Origin: Celeribacter indicus
GTDB lineage: Bacteria > Pseudomonadota > Alphaproteobacteria > Rhodobacterales > Rhodobacteraceae
Reading direction: 5' to 3'
DNA length: 64,000 nt
NCBI RefSeq assembly: GCF_000819565.1
Contig: NZ_CP004393.1
Coordinates: 599,001 to 663,000, forward strand
Positions 8,505 through 17,733 of the stretch are shown one piece after another. A program made the translations under genes and the position numbers. Numbering within the stretch: position 1 is the stretch's first letter; each line of letters starts with the position of its first letter. Below the pieces are notes generated by a model that saw nothing but the letters and a program-made list of their open reading frames with translations, ran no database searches and was not told the DNA's origin.

Positions 8505-9107
8505 GTGATTACGGCAGAATTTGCAAAAAAACGCGCATGGATCGCCTTCGGGGCCAATCTGCCCTCTGGCGTCGGCGCGCCCCTCGTCACCCTGCGCGCC
8601 GCTGCCGCGCGGCTCGCCGGGCCGGACGTCGGACTCGAAGCGTGCAGCCGGATCTACGAAACGCCCTGTTTTCCCGCCGGCGCAGGGCCGGATTATCTGA
8701 ACTTCGCGGTCGGGATCCGCACCGCACTGGCCCCTGAGGCGCTTCTGGCGCGGCTTCACGAGATCGAGGCGGAGTTCGGCAGGACGCGCGAGACGCGCTG
8801 GGCGGGGCGCAGTCTCGATCTCGATCTCCTGGCGATGGAGGGGGAGATCCGTCCCGATGCGGAGGCGGTGCGCGGCTGGATCGACCTGCCGGTCGAGGAC
8901 CAGCGCCGCCGCGCCCCCGAGGAGCTCATCCTGCCGCATCCGCGCATCCAGGATCGCGCCTTCATGCTGATTCCCTTCGCCGATCTCGCGCCGGACTGGT
9001 GCCACCCCGTGCTCGGCCAAACCGTCGCACAGATGCTCGCCGCCCGACCCGAGGCGGAGAAAACCGCGGTAAAAGCGGTTGCGGGGCTTGAAATCCTCGT
9101 GAATTAG
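8505..9107 (+). CDS. folK: 2-amino-4-hydroxy-6-hydroxymethyldihydropteridine pyrophosphokinase
   Basis: 200 aa. Transfers pyrophosphate from ATP to 6-hydroxymethyl-dihydropterin in folate synthesis. Recognised by WIAFGANLP near the N-terminus, SRIYETPCFPAG, PDYLNFAVGIRT, the EAEFGRTR block, WAGRSLDLDLLAM with the Mg-binding Asp pair, and LILPHPRIQDRAFML. GTG at 8505 is the likely start; no in-frame ATG is near. The C-terminal extension of about 35 residues past the core is unremarkable. Divergent from the NYN gene. Confidence 0.93.
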   Translation: MITAEFAKKRAWIAFGANLPSGVGAPLVTLRAAAARLAGPDVGLEACSRIYETPCFPAGAGPDYLNFAVGIRTALAPEALLARLHEIEAEFGRTRETRWAGRSLDLDLLAMEGEIRPDAEAVRGWIDLPVEDQRRRAPEELILPHPRIQDRAFMLIPFADLAPDWCHPVLGQTVAQMLAARPEAEKTAVKAVAGLEILVN

Positions 9108-9120
9108 GGGGAAACGGCGC

Positions 9121-9149
9121 TTGTCAAGAAGGAGGGTTGGGCCTACATA
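9121..9149 (+). promoter_or_regulatory. Predicted rpoZ promoter
   Basis: TTGTCA at 9121-9126 and TACATA at 9144-9149 with a 17-bp spacer, about 35 nt before the rpoZ ribosome-binding site. Good consensus match for a housekeeping sigma-70 promoter. Confidence 0.6.
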
Positions 9150-9189
9150 GGGCGCTCAACCCCCGTCAGTCAGTACGATTGGAGATCCC

Positions 9190-9543
9190 ATGGCCCGCGT
9201 GACCGTTGAAGATTGCGTCGACAAGGTTCCGAACCGTTTCGAGCTCGTGATGCTCGCCGCGCATCGTGCGCGCGAGATCGCCTCCGGTTCGCACCTCACC
9301 GTCGACCGCGACAACGACAAGAATCCGGTGGTGGCCCTGCGCGAGATCGCCGAGGAGACCCAGTCCGCCGACGCCCTGCGCGAGCGCATGATCGAGAGCC
9401 AGCAGACCCAGATCGAGGTCGATGAGCCCGAGGACGATCAGATGGCGCTGCTGATGGGGCAGGAACAGGACAAGCCCGCGGATGACGACATGTCCGAGGA
9501 AAAACTCCTGCGGGCTCTGATGGAAGCCCAGGGGCAGCAGTAA
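9190..9543 (+). CDS. rpoZ: RNA polymerase omega subunit
   Basis: 117 aa. Begins [27 protein letters not shown], the typical alphaproteobacterial omega N-terminus, with [13 protein letters not shown] as the second conserved block. Omega helps fold and assemble the beta' subunit and forms part of a (p)ppGpp-binding site in many proteobacteria. The tail after residue 75 is acidic and Gln-rich. GGAG precedes the ATG by 7 nt. It is followed by the (p)ppGpp enzyme gene, the common rpoZ-rsh arrangement. Confidence 0.96.
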   Translation: MARVTVEDCVDKVPNRFELVMLAAHRAREIASGSHLTVDRDNDKNPVVALREIAEETQSADALRERMIESQQTQIEVDEPEDDQMALLMGQEQDKPADDDMSEEKLLRALMEAQGQQ

Positions 9544-9596
9544 GCCGGCGCGCGCACGCGCCCGGATGCCCCGGAGAACGGAGTTCGCGGACCGAA

Positions 9597-11714
9597 ATGA
9601 TCGACGTCGAAGACCTGATCGCACTGGTCCGCAACTACAATCCCAAGACCGATGCCGATCTGATCCGGGAGGCCTACGCCTACGGGCGCGAGATGCACGA
9701 GGGGCAGTTTCGCCGCTCGGGTGAACCCTATTTCACCCATCCCGTCGCGGTCGCGGCCATCCTGACCGAGCAGGCGCTCGACGACGCGACGATCGTCACC
9801 GCGCTTCTGCATGACACGATCGAGGATACACGCGCCTCCTATGCCGAGGTCGCCCGCCGGTTCGGCGAGGAAATCGCCGAACTCGTCGACGGGGTGACGA
9901 AGCTCACCAACCTCCAGCTGTCCTCGACGGAGACCAAGCAGGCGGAAAACTTCCGCAAGCTCTTCATGGCGATGTCGAAGGATCTGCGCGTCATCCTCGT
10001 CAAACTCGCCGACCGCCTGCACAACATGCGCACGATCAAGTCGATGAAGCCGGAAAAGCAGCTTCAGAAGGCGCGCGAGACGATGGACATCTTCGCTCCG
10101 CTTGCCGGTCGCATGGGGATGCAGTGGATGCGCGAGGAGCTTGAGGACCTGTCCTTCCGGGTGATCAATCCCGAGGCGCGCAATTCGATCATCCGCCGTT
10201 TCATCACGCTCCAGCGCGAAACCGGCGACGTGATCCACAAGATCACCAACGACATCCGTGCCGAACTCGACCGCGAGGGCATCGACGCCGACGTGTTCGG
10301 CCGGGCGAAGAAACCCTATTCGATCTGGCGCAAGATGGAGGAGAAGCAGCAGAGCTTCTCCCGCCTCTCCGACATCTACGGCTTTCGCGTCATCACCCGG
10401 TCGGAAATGGATTGCTACCGCGTCCTCGGCGTGATCCACCAGCGCTGGCGCGCCGTGCCGACCCGGTTCAAGGACTATATCAGCCAACCCAAATCGAATG
10501 GCTACCGTTCCATCCACACCACGGTGTCGGGCCGCGACGGCAAGCGGGTCGAGGTGCAGATCCGCACCCGCCAGATGCACGAGGTGGCCGAAAGCGGCGT
10601 GGCCGCGCACTGGTCCTACCGCGACGGCGTGCGGGCGCAGAACCCCTTTGCCGTCGATCCGGCGAAATGGCTCGCCCAGCTCACCGAACGGTTCGAGAAC
10701 GCCGAGGATCACTCCGAATTCCTCGAGCATGTGAAGCTCGAGATGTATTCCGACAAGGTCTTCACCTTCACCCCGAAGGGCGAGGTCGTGAGCCTGCCGA
10801 AAGGCGCCACGCCCCTCGACTATGCCTATGCGATCCATACCCGGATCGGGGACAGTTGCGTTGGCGCGAAGGTGGACGGCATCCGCGTGCCGCTCTGGAC
10901 GCGGCTGAAGAACGGGCAGAGCGTGGAGATCCTCACCGCCGAGGGCCAGCGCCCGCAGGCGACCTGGCTCGACATCGTCGTGACGGGCCGCGCGAAGGCC
11001 GCGATCCGCAAGTCCCTGCGCGAGGAGGATCGCGAACGTTTCGTCAAGCTGGGGCGCGAACTCGTGCGCGTGGCCTTCGACCATGTCGGCAAGCGGGCGA
11101 CCGACAAGGTGCTCGCCACGGCGGCCAAGCAGCTTTCGCTCACCTCGGCGGAGGAACTTCTCGCCCGGCTCGGTTCGGCGGAGCTTTCCGCGGCGGCGGT
11201 GGTGCGCGCCGTCTATCCCGAACTCGTGCGGCAGGGCGGCGAAATCGACGCGCGGCGCGCGGTGCTCGGCCTGTCCGACGGCGAAAGCTACAACCGCGCC
11301 AATTGCTGCCAGCCGGTGCCGGGCGAACGGATCGTCGGCATTACCTATCGCGGCAAGGGCGTGGTCATCCACGCCATCGACTGTCCGGCGCTGGCCGAGC
11401 TCGAGGCGGAGACGCATCGCTGGGTCGATCTGCACTGGCATGCCGGGCCGCATGCGCCCGAGCACACCGTCTCGCTCGACCTGACGATCTCCAACGACAC
11501 GGGCGTGATGGGACGCATCTGCACCGTGATCGGCGAGCAGAAGGCCAATATCTCCGACCTGAACTTCATCGACCGCAAACCGGATTATTTCCGGCTGATC
11601 GTCGATGTCGACCTGCGGGACGTGGAGCATCTTCACGCGGTGATGCTGGCGCTCGAGGCGGAAAACGACGTCGCACGGGTGCGCCGCTACAGAAACATGG
11701 ACAGAAAGCCCTGA
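9597..11714 (+). CDS. rsh: Bifunctional (p)ppGpp synthetase/hydrolase (RelA/SpoT homologue)
   Basis: 705 aa. Makes and degrades the stringent-response alarmone. Domain order: HD hydrolase (about 25-180) with H72-D73 in LLHDTIEDT and ADRLHNMRT; synthetase domain (about 220-360) with RFKDYISQPKSNGYRSIHT and EVQIRT; TGS (about 385-445) with VFTFTPKGEVVSLPKGATPLDYAY; and a C-terminal ACT domain (about 625-700). Both catalytic centres look intact, so the enzyme is probably bifunctional, as expected where it is the only long RSH protein. ATG at 9597. Lies 53 bp after rpoZ. Confidence 0.95.
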   Translation: MIDVEDLIALVRNYNPKTDADLIREAYAYGREMHEGQFRRSGEPYFTHPVAVAAILTEQALDDATIVTALLHDTIEDTRASYAEVARRFGEEIAELVDGVTKLTNLQLSSTETKQAENFRKLFMAMSKDLRVILVKLADRLHNMRTIKSMKPEKQLQKARETMDIFAPLAGRMGMQWMREELEDLSFRVINPEARNSIIRRFITLQRETGDVIHKITNDIRAELDREGIDADVFGRAKKPYSIWRKMEEKQQSFSRLSDIYGFRVITRSEMDCYRVLGVIHQRWRAVPTRFKDYISQPKSNGYRSIHTTVSGRDGKRVEVQIRTRQMHEVAESGVAAHWSYRDGVRAQNPFAVDPAKWLAQLTERFENAEDHSEFLEHVKLEMYSDKVFTFTPKGEVVSLPKGATPLDYAYAIHTRIGDSCVGAKVDGIRVPLWTRLKNGQSVEILTAEGQRPQATWLDIVVTGRAKAAIRKSLREEDRERFVKLGRELVRVAFDHVGKRATDKVLATAAKQLSLTSAEELLARLGSAELSAAAVVRAVYPELVRQGGEIDARRAVLGLSDGESYNRANCCQPVPGERIVGITYRGKGVVIHAIDCPALAELEAETHRWVDLHWHAGPHAPEHTVSLDLTISNDTGVMGRICTVIGEQKANISDLNFIDRKPDYFRLIVDVDLRDVEHLHAVMLALEAENDVARVRRYRNMDRKP

Positions 11715-11738
11715 GACGGGAGAACCAGCGGGGGAATT

Positions 11739-12386
11739 TTGGTCTTCAAGCGTCGGGATAAACTCACGCCGCTGAAATGGGTGGCGCGGTCGATCTGGCC
11801 CAAGGGCGGCTGGTCGCGCAGCGCGCGCTATCTTCAGCACCGGCTGCATCGCCTTCCCGACACGCCGCACAAGATCGCCCGCGGCGTCTTTGCGGGGATC
11901 TTTGCCGTCTTTACGCCCTTCTACGGGCTGCATTTCGTCATCGCCTACCTTCTCGCGAAACTGGCGCGCGGCAATGTCATCGCGGCGCTCCTGGCGACCT
12001 TCGTCGGCAATCCGCTGACCTATGTGCCGATCGGCATCGTCTCGCTCAAGATGGGCCATTTCATCCTCGGCACGAGCTTCACCGAGGCGCACGAGCGCTC
12101 CTTTGCGGGCAAGTTCTACGATGCCGCGGACGACTTGTGGAGCAATCTCGTCGCGTTCTTCACCAACCAGGACATGAACTGGGACGCCCTGTCGCGCTTC
12201 GTGCACGAGGTGTTCTGGCCCTATCTCGTGGGCGGGATCCTTCCGGGGATCGCCGCGGGGCTCGCGGGCTATTTCGTCATCCTGCCGATGATCGCCGCCT
12301 ATCAGCATCGCCGCCGTGGCCGGCTCAAGGCCAAGCTCGAGGAACTGCGCCGCAAGAAAGCGGGGACGAAGCCGCCTTCGGACTGA
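11739..12386 (+). CDS. DUF2062-domain membrane protein
   Basis: 215 aa beginning [24 protein letters not shown] from a TTG codon at 11739; no nearby ATG or GTG extends the frame sensibly. The DUF2062 signature is seen in [28 protein letters not shown] and [13 protein letters not shown], with hydrophobic helices around residues 48-90 and a C-terminal membrane pair near 165-195, then a basic tail. The family is found widely in proteobacteria, function unknown. It follows rsh by 24 bp and is probably co-transcribed with it. Confidence 0.85.
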   Translation: MVFKRRDKLTPLKWVARSIWPKGGWSRSARYLQHRLHRLPDTPHKIARGVFAGIFAVFTPFYGLHFVIAYLLAKLARGNVIAALLATFVGNPLTYVPIGIVSLKMGHFILGTSFTEAHERSFAGKFYDAADDLWSNLVAFFTNQDMNWDALSRFVHEVFWPYLVGGILPGIAAGLAGYFVILPMIAAYQHRRRGRLKAKLEELRRKKAGTKPPSD

Positions 12387-12475
12387 TCCGCGCGCCGGCT
12401 GCGGGGATTGCCGGTTTCCTTTCCGCAGACGCACGTTATTGTCCGGCCAGAGACGACGACCCAAGGACTACCGCC

Positions 12476-13231
12476 ATGACCGCCCCGACCAAGCTGCGCC
12501 TCGGCATGAACATCGACCACGTCGCCACCGTGCGCAACGCGCGCGGCTCGGCCTATCCCGATCCGGTGCGCGCCGCGACGCTGGCCGAGGAGGCGGGGGC
12601 GGACGGGATCACCGCGCACCTGCGCGAGGACCGTCGCCACATCACAGATGCGGATATCGACGCGCTCATGGCGGCGCTGAACCTGCCGCTCAACCTCGAG
12701 ATGGCCGCGACGGAAGAGATGCAGAGGATCGCGCTGCGCCACAGGCCGCACGCGATCTGCCTCGTGCCCGAGAAGCGCGAGGAGCGGACGACCGAAGGCG
12801 GGCTCGAGGTGGCGCGGGAGGAAAACCGCCTCGCCCATTTCATCGCGCCGCTGCGTGACGCCGGCTGCCGCGTATCGATCTTCATCGCCGCCGACCGGCC
12901 GCAGATCGAGGCCGCGCACCGCATCGGTGCCGCCGTGGTCGAACTCCATACTGGCGCCTACTGCGATTTCCATGCCGAGGGAAAATTGCGCGAGCGCGAC
13001 GACGAGCTGGAGCGGCTGACCGAGATGGCCGCCTATGCACAGTCGCTCGGGCTCGAGGTGCATGCCGGCCACGGGCTGACCTACGACACGGTCAAGCCCG
13101 TCGCCGCCCTGCCGGAAATCGCCGAACTCAACATCGGCCATTTCCTGATCGGGGAGGCGATCTTCCGCGGCATCGGGCCCGCCATCCGGGAAATGCGCCG
13201 CCTGATGGACGAAGCGCGGGCAGGGCGCTAA
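12476..13231 (+). CDS. pdxJ: Pyridoxine 5'-phosphate synthase
   Basis: 251 aa. Condenses 1-deoxyxylulose 5-phosphate with 3-amino-2-oxopropyl phosphate to give pyridoxine phosphate (vitamin B6). Family landmarks: [34 protein letters not shown] with the catalytic-region His and Arg residues, [33 protein letters not shown] and [12 protein letters not shown]. Length is typical (about 240-260 aa). The ATG at 12476 is the family start although the frame remains open far upstream through the previous gene in another frame. Confidence 0.96.
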   Translation: MTAPTKLRLGMNIDHVATVRNARGSAYPDPVRAATLAEEAGADGITAHLREDRRHITDADIDALMAALNLPLNLEMAATEEMQRIALRHRPHAICLVPEKREERTTEGGLEVAREENRLAHFIAPLRDAGCRVSIFIAADRPQIEAAHRIGAAVVELHTGAYCDFHAEGKLRERDDELERLTEMAAYAQSLGLEVHAGHGLTYDTVKPVAALPEIAELNIGHFLIGEAIFRGIGPAIREMRRLMDEARAGR

Positions 13232-13241
13232 ATTCGGGCCC

Positions 13242-13697
13242 ATGAAACGCCTGCTTCCGATCCTGTTCGCCCTCCTCGCCGCGCCGCTTGCCGCGCAATC
13301 CGTGATCGACTGCGGGTCGCAGAGCCATGCCCGCAACCTCGTGGAGCCCTGGGAGGAGACGACCCGCACCTTCGCCAATGGCGAGGTGCGCGTGACCCTT
13401 CTCGATACGGTCGAACCGGCCGGATCGCCCTTCTACCTGCTCCTGCTCTCGCCGCCGCGCGACGAGCTTGGCGGGCGCCAGTGCCGGGTGATCGCGGACA
13501 GGCCAGATGGCGCGGGCTTCTGGAGCCTGGGCTTCGCGGAGCTGGAGGCGGAATACGATCCCGCACGCGGTCTCGTCTTCACCCTGCCCGCCGGACGGAT
13601 CCCCGAAGGCGCGGCGGATCCGGCGCCGGGGCGCCTCACCGTCGTGCTGAACCAGTCCACCGGCGAGATCGACACCGCATACGAGGCCGTCGAGTGA
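13242..13697 (+). CDS. Secreted hypothetical protein (151 aa)
   Basis: Starts [20 protein letters not shown], a clear Sec signal peptide with likely cleavage after the AAQ/LAA region, so it should be periplasmic. Mature part has two cysteines (CGSQS and QCRVI), possibly a disulfide, and an otherwise mixed beta-like pattern. No family recognised. It sits 10 bp after pdxJ and overlaps acpS by 4 bp (GTGA), so it is translated within the pdxJ-acpS operon. Confidence 0.75.
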   Translation: MKRLLPILFALLAAPLAAQSVIDCGSQSHARNLVEPWEETTRTFANGEVRVTLLDTVEPAGSPFYLLLLSPPRDELGGRQCRVIADRPDGAGFWSLGFAELEAEYDPARGLVFTLPAGRIPEGAADPAPGRLTVVLNQSTGEIDTAYEAVE

Positions 13698-14098
13698 TCC
13701 TCGGCATCGGCACCGACCTTGCCAATATCGACCGGATTTCGGGCACGCTCGAACGTTTCGGCACGCGGTTCAAGGATCGCGTCTTTACGGAGACGGAACA
13801 GCGCAAGGCCGAACGCCGCCGCGATGTCGCCGGCACCTATGCCAAGCGATGGGCCGCGAAGGAGGCCTGTTCGAAAGCCCTGGGCACTGGCCTCGCCATG
13901 GGGATCTCGTGGAAGGACATGGCGGTGAGAAATCTTCACACCGGTCAGCCCGTCATGGAGGTGACGGGGTGGGCGAAGGAGCGGCTCGACGCGATGACCC
14001 CGCCCGGACACGAGGCGATCATCCATGTGACGCTGACCGACGATCACCCCTGGGCCCAGGCCTTCGTCGTGATCGAGGCACGGCCGCGCAGAGGCTGA
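13694..14098 (+). CDS. acpS: Holo-[acyl-carrier-protein] synthase
   Basis: 134 aa. Transfers 4'-phosphopantetheine from CoA to apo-ACP for fatty-acid synthesis. Motifs: [14 protein letters not shown] with the Mg-binding Asp, and [18 protein letters not shown] with the second metal-ligand Glu. The C-terminal block [18 protein letters not shown] is also typical. Starts with GTG at 13694, overlapping the preceding stop. It precedes lepB-rnc-era, a conserved alphaproteobacterial order. Confidence 0.95.
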   Translation: MILGIGTDLANIDRISGTLERFGTRFKDRVFTETEQRKAERRRDVAGTYAKRWAAKEACSKALGTGLAMGISWKDMAVRNLHTGQPVMEVTGWAKERLDAMTPPGHEAIIHVTLTDDHPWAQAFVVIEARPRRG

Positions 14099-14139
14099 CG
14101 GCGCCGGACCTCGCACCCCCCATGTGCATTGGGTTTGCC

Positions 14140-14168
14140 TTGACACCCCTCGCGCCGCCTTCCATGAA
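14140..14168 (+). promoter_or_regulatory. Predicted lepB promoter
   Basis: Perfect -35 TTGACA at 14140-14145, 17-bp spacer, CATGAA at 14163-14168. The -10 is weak (3 of 6) but the placement, in the only gap before lepB, is suitable. Confidence 0.5.
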
Positions 14169-14211
14169 CGCCTGTGAGCCGCGCCAACCGCCAGAAGGAC
14201 TCGTGACCCAG

Positions 14212-14994
14212 ATGAGCAGCACCAAAGACAGCCTGGTCGAAACCATCAAAACCATCGTCTACGCGCTGTTGATCGCCGGGATCTTCCGCACGTTCTTCTT
14301 CCAGCCCTTCTACATCCCGTCGAGTTCGATGAAGGACACGCTGCTCATCGGCGATTTCCTCTTCGTCAACAAGATGAGCTACGGCTATTCGAAATGGTCC
14401 TGTCCGAAGCTCGTGAACTTCCTCTGCCCGATCTCCGGGCGGATCCTCGGTTCCGAACCGGAACGCGGGGACATCGTCGTCTTCGAGCACCCGACGCAGC
14501 ACCGCACCTTCGTCAAGCGGCTGATCGGCCTGCCCGGCGACCAGATCCAGATGCGCGGGGGCGTGATCTATCTCAACGGTGAAGAGGTGCCGCAGACCGA
14601 AGACGGCGTCTTCACCGAAACCTATGCACCCCAGGGCGCCGCCGGCAGCCTGCCGCGCTGCGCCAACCCGGCGCCGGGGATCGGCGGGGAATGCGTGAAG
14701 GAGAAATACGTGGAGACCCTGCCGGGGGGACGGCAGCACTCGGTCCTCAACGTCGGCACCACGCGCGTCGACGACACCGGCGTCTTCACCGTGCCCGCGG
14801 GGCAGTATTTCTTTCTCGGGGACAACCGCGACAACTCCGCCGACAGCCGTGTGGCGCAGCCCGCGGGCGTCGGCTTCGTGCCGGAACAGTATCTTCTCGG
14901 CCGGGTGGATCGCGTGATGTTCTCCTCGGGCGGCAAGCATCTCGTCTATGTCTGGTCCTGGCGCAAGGATCGCTTCTTCAAGGCGTTGCAGTGA
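14212..14994 (+). CDS. lepB: Signal peptidase I
   Basis: 260 aa. Membrane-bound serine protease that cuts signal peptides from exported proteins. One N-terminal transmembrane helix (about residues 12-30) precedes [10 protein letters not shown] with nucleophile S39; the general base is K102 in [13 protein letters not shown]; the C-terminal box is [13 protein letters not shown]. The start could be the ATG at 14212 or an in-frame GTG at 14203; AAGGA lies 12 nt before the first and only 3 nt before the second, so neither is ideal. Upstream of rnc and era with a GTGA overlap into rnc. Confidence 0.94.
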   Translation: MSSTKDSLVETIKTIVYALLIAGIFRTFFFQPFYIPSSSMKDTLLIGDFLFVNKMSYGYSKWSCPKLVNFLCPISGRILGSEPERGDIVVFEHPTQHRTFVKRLIGLPGDQIQMRGGVIYLNGEEVPQTEDGVFTETYAPQGAAGSLPRCANPAPGIGGECVKEKYVETLPGGRQHSVLNVGTTRVDDTGVFTVPAGQYFFLGDNRDNSADSRVAQPAGVGFVPEQYLLGRVDRVMFSSGGKHLVYVWSWRKDRFFKALQ

Positions 14995-15680
14995 AACTCG
15001 GGGCGGACCTCAAGGCGTTCGAGAAACGCCTCGGCCACAGCTTTCGCGATCCCGCGCTCCTGGTGCGCGCGCTCACGCACAGCTCGATCTCCTCGCCGAC
15101 GCGGCCAGACAACCAGCGGCTCGAATTCCTGGGCGACCGCGTGCTCGGGCTGGTGATGGCCGAGGCGCTGTTCGAGGCGGACAGGAGCGCGTCGGAGGGA
15201 CAGCTCGCCCCGCGCTTCAACGCGCTCGTGCGCAAGGAGACCTGCGCCGAGGTGGCCCGCGAGCTCGATCTCGGCGCGGTGCTGAAGCTCGGCCGGTCTG
15301 AAATGATGTCGGGCGGACGGCGCAAGGAGGCGCTCCTCGCCGACGCGATGGAGGCGGTGATCGCCGCCGTTTACCGCGATGGCGGGTTCGACGCGGCGAA
15401 GGCGCTCGTGCGCGGGCTCTGGGAAAAGCGGATCGGCGCGGTGGAGGCGGATGCGCGCGACGCCAAGACCGCACTTCAGGAATGGGCGCAGGCGCGCGGG
15501 CAGAAACCGCCGAGCTATAGCGAACTTGCACGCAAGGGGCCGGACCACGCGCCGGTCTTCACCATCGAGGTCACCCTCGAAAGCGGGCAGAGCGCAAGCG
15601 CCGAGGCCATGTCGAAGCGCCAGGCCGAACAGGCGGCCGCCAAGGCGCTGTTGCTGAGATTGGAGGCCGGGAATGGCTGA
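14991..15680 (+). CDS. rnc: Ribonuclease III
   Basis: 229 aa. Double-strand-specific RNase that processes rRNA and structured mRNA. Signature [19 protein letters not shown] carries the catalytic acidic residues, with a second acidic set in [14 protein letters not shown]. The C-terminal double-stranded RNA-binding domain (about 155-225) ends [17 protein letters not shown] start at 14991 overlaps the lepB stop. A potential target in this window is the long rplL-rpoB hairpin at 45274-45301. Confidence 0.95.
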   Translation: MKLGADLKAFEKRLGHSFRDPALLVRALTHSSISSPTRPDNQRLEFLGDRVLGLVMAEALFEADRSASEGQLAPRFNALVRKETCAEVARELDLGAVLKLGRSEMMSGGRRKEALLADAMEAVIAAVYRDGGFDAAKALVRGLWEKRIGAVEADARDAKTALQEWAQARGQKPPSYSELARKGPDHAPVFTIEVTLESGQSASAEAMSKRQAEQAAAKALLLRLEAGNG

Positions 15681-16584
15681 AACGAAAGCGGGATTCGTCG
15701 CCCTCATCGGAGAACCGAACGCGGGGAAATCGACGCTCCTGAACCGGATGGTCGGCGCAAAGGTGTCGATCGTGACCCACAAGGTGCAGACCACCCGCGC
15801 GCGCATCCGCGGTGTGGCGATGGAGGGCGACAGCCAGATCGTCTTCGTGGACACGCCGGGGATCTTCAAGCCGAAGCGGCGGCTCGACCGGGCCATGGTC
15901 ACAGCGGCCTGGGGCGGGGCGGCGGATGCCGATATCGTGGTGCTGCTGATCGAGGCGCATCGCGGGATCACCGAAGGCGTGGAGGCCATCCTCGCCGCGC
16001 TCGACGCCCATTCGAACCCGAACCAGAAGATCGCGCTGGCGATCAACAAGATCGACATGGTGCCGGTCGAGACGCTGCTCGCGCTCGCGCAGGACATGAA
16101 CGCGCGCCGGGCCTTCGACGAGACCTTCATGATCTCCGCCGAGAAGGGCAAGGGCGTGGCAGACCTGCGCAAGTGGCTGGCCGCGGAACTGCCGGAGGGG
16201 CCGTGGCTCTATCCCGAGGACCAGATCGCCGACCTGCCGATGCGGATGATCGCCGCCGAGATGACGCGCGAGAAGCTCACGCTCAACCTGCATCAGGAAC
16301 TGCCCTACCAGCTCACCGTCGAGACCGAGAGCTGGGAGGAGCGCAAGGACGGCTCCGCCCGCGTCGATCAGGTGATCTACGTCACCCGCGACGGGCACAA
16401 GGGCATCATCCTCGGCAAGGGCGGCGAGACGATCAAGCGGATCTCCCGCGCCGCACGCGAGGAACTGTCGGAGTTCCTCGGTCGCAAGGTGCATCTGTTC
16501 CTTCAGGTGAAGGTGCGCCCGAACTGGCTCGAGGAGGCCGAGCGCTACGGCGAGATGGGCCTCGATTTCAAAGATGGCAACTAG
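15673..16584 (+). CDS. era: GTPase Era
   Basis: 303 aa. Ribosome-assembly GTPase acting on the 3' end of 16S rRNA. G1 [10 protein letters not shown]2 region TTRARIRG, G3 DTPGIF, G4 NKID, G5 SAEKGKG, followed by a C-terminal KH domain with [12 protein letters not shown]. Overlaps the last 8 bp of rnc, a standard arrangement. Length is normal. Confidence 0.97.
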   Translation: MAETKAGFVALIGEPNAGKSTLLNRMVGAKVSIVTHKVQTTRARIRGVAMEGDSQIVFVDTPGIFKPKRRLDRAMVTAAWGGAADADIVVLLIEAHRGITEGVEAILAALDAHSNPNQKIALAINKIDMVPVETLLALAQDMNARRAFDETFMISAEKGKGVADLRKWLAAELPEGPWLYPEDQIADLPMRMIAAEMTREKLTLNLHQELPYQLTVETESWEERKDGSARVDQVIYVTRDGHKGIILGKGGETIKRISRAAREELSEFLGRKVHLFLQVKVRPNWLEEAERYGEMGLDFKDGN

Positions 16585-16909
16585 GCTCGCCGCCGGCGTC
16601 TGGGTCTCGGCCTATCTCACCCGGCTGAGGCTCGCGGACATTCCCGCCTTCGTCGTCCACCGGGGCGATGCGACGGCGGGGGCGGTGATGGTGAAGCTCA
16701 ACACGCTCGACGGGCGTGCGGCGGCCTATCAGCGCGCGTTCAACCTGATGGAGGACCGTCGCGACTGGACGGTGCTCGCAGAGGGGCCGGAGCGCGAGGT
16801 GGATGCGGCGCTCGCGCGCCAGCGCGGTTTCGATCCCGACCTCTGGGTGATCGAGGTGGAGGACCGGCAGGGCCGCACGCTGCTGGACGAGCCGGGCCTG
16901 TCCGATTGA
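16574..16909 (+). CDS. DUF1491 family protein
   Basis: 111 aa, starts inside the last codons of era in another frame (11-bp overlap). Sequence such as GVWVSAYLTRLRLADIPAFVVHRGDATAGAVMVKLN matches my recollection of the DUF1491 family, which in alphaproteobacteria lies between era and recO. No membrane segment or catalytic motif. Function unknown; the fixed position suggests a link to ribosome maturation or repair, but that is only contextual. Confidence 0.8.
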   Translation: MATRLAAGVWVSAYLTRLRLADIPAFVVHRGDATAGAVMVKLNTLDGRAAAYQRAFNLMEDRRDWTVLAEGPEREVDAALARQRGFDPDLWVIEVEDRQGRTLLDEPGLSD

Positions 16910-16972
16910 CCTCGCGCCCGTGACGGCGCAGGGTGACGTGAGTATTTTCGGCAGCAAAAAGCAGGGACGGCC

Positions 16973-17716
16973 ATGATCGAATGGCGGGACGAGGGCGTGG
17001 TGCTCGCCGTGCGCAGGCATGGCGAGACCTCGGTGATCGTCGAGGTCTTCACCCACGGTCATGGGCGCCACGCGGGGGTGGTGCGCGGCGGCATCTCGCG
17101 CAGGATGACGCCGCATCTCCAGCCGGGCGGGCAGGTGGCGGTGACGTGGAAGGCGCGGCTCGAGGATCATCTGGGCGCCTTCGCCGTCGAACCGCTCCGG
17201 AGCCGCGCGCATGTGATGGCCGATCCCATGGCGCTGGCGGGCCTGACCGCGATGACCGCCATGCTCTCGTCGCTGCTGCCCGAGCGGGAGGCGCATGGCT
17301 ATCTCTACGCCGAAAGCCTCGCGCTGTTCGACCGGATCGGGACGGATCCGCGCTGGCCGCTGGCCTATCTGCATTGGGAAGTGTCGCTTCTCGAGGAACT
17401 GGGATTCGGCCTCGACCTTTCCGCCTGTGCCGTCACCGGCTCGCCGGACGATCTCATCTATGTCTCGCCGAAGACCGGCCGCGCGGTCAGCCGGCAGGGC
17501 GCGGGGGAATGGGCCGGCCGGCTCCTGCCGCTGCCGCAATGCCTTCTGGGCCAGTCCTCGCTCGATTATGCCGAGATCGGGGAGGGGCTTGCCACCACGG
17601 GCCATTTCCTGACGAAGATCGCGGCGGAACTGTCCGACCGGCCGCTGCCCGCGGCGCGGGAGCGGTTTCTCGACCGGCTCGCGAAGAGGGCGGCTCAGGA
17701 GGCGCCACCCTTTTGA
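16973..17716 (+). CDS. recO: DNA repair protein RecO
   Basis: 247 aa. Loads RecA on gapped DNA together with RecR. N-terminal OB-fold: [25 protein letters not shown], then [14 protein letters not shown]; the central helical part includes [21 protein letters not shown] and [24 protein letters not shown]. The zinc-finger cysteines of some RecO proteins are mostly absent, as in other proteobacteria. ATG follows CAGGGACGG. Convergent with mcd. Confidence 0.94.
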   Translation: MIEWRDEGVVLAVRRHGETSVIVEVFTHGHGRHAGVVRGGISRRMTPHLQPGGQVAVTWKARLEDHLGAFAVEPLRSRAHVMADPMALAGLTAMTAMLSSLLPEREAHGYLYAESLALFDRIGTDPRWPLAYLHWEVSLLEELGFGLDLSACAVTGSPDDLIYVSPKTGRAVSRQGAGEWAGRLLPLPQCLLGQSSLDYAEIGEGLATTGHFLTKIAAELSDRPLPAARERFLDRLAKRAAQEAPPF

Positions 17717-17733
17717 CAGGGATGGCAGGGAGA

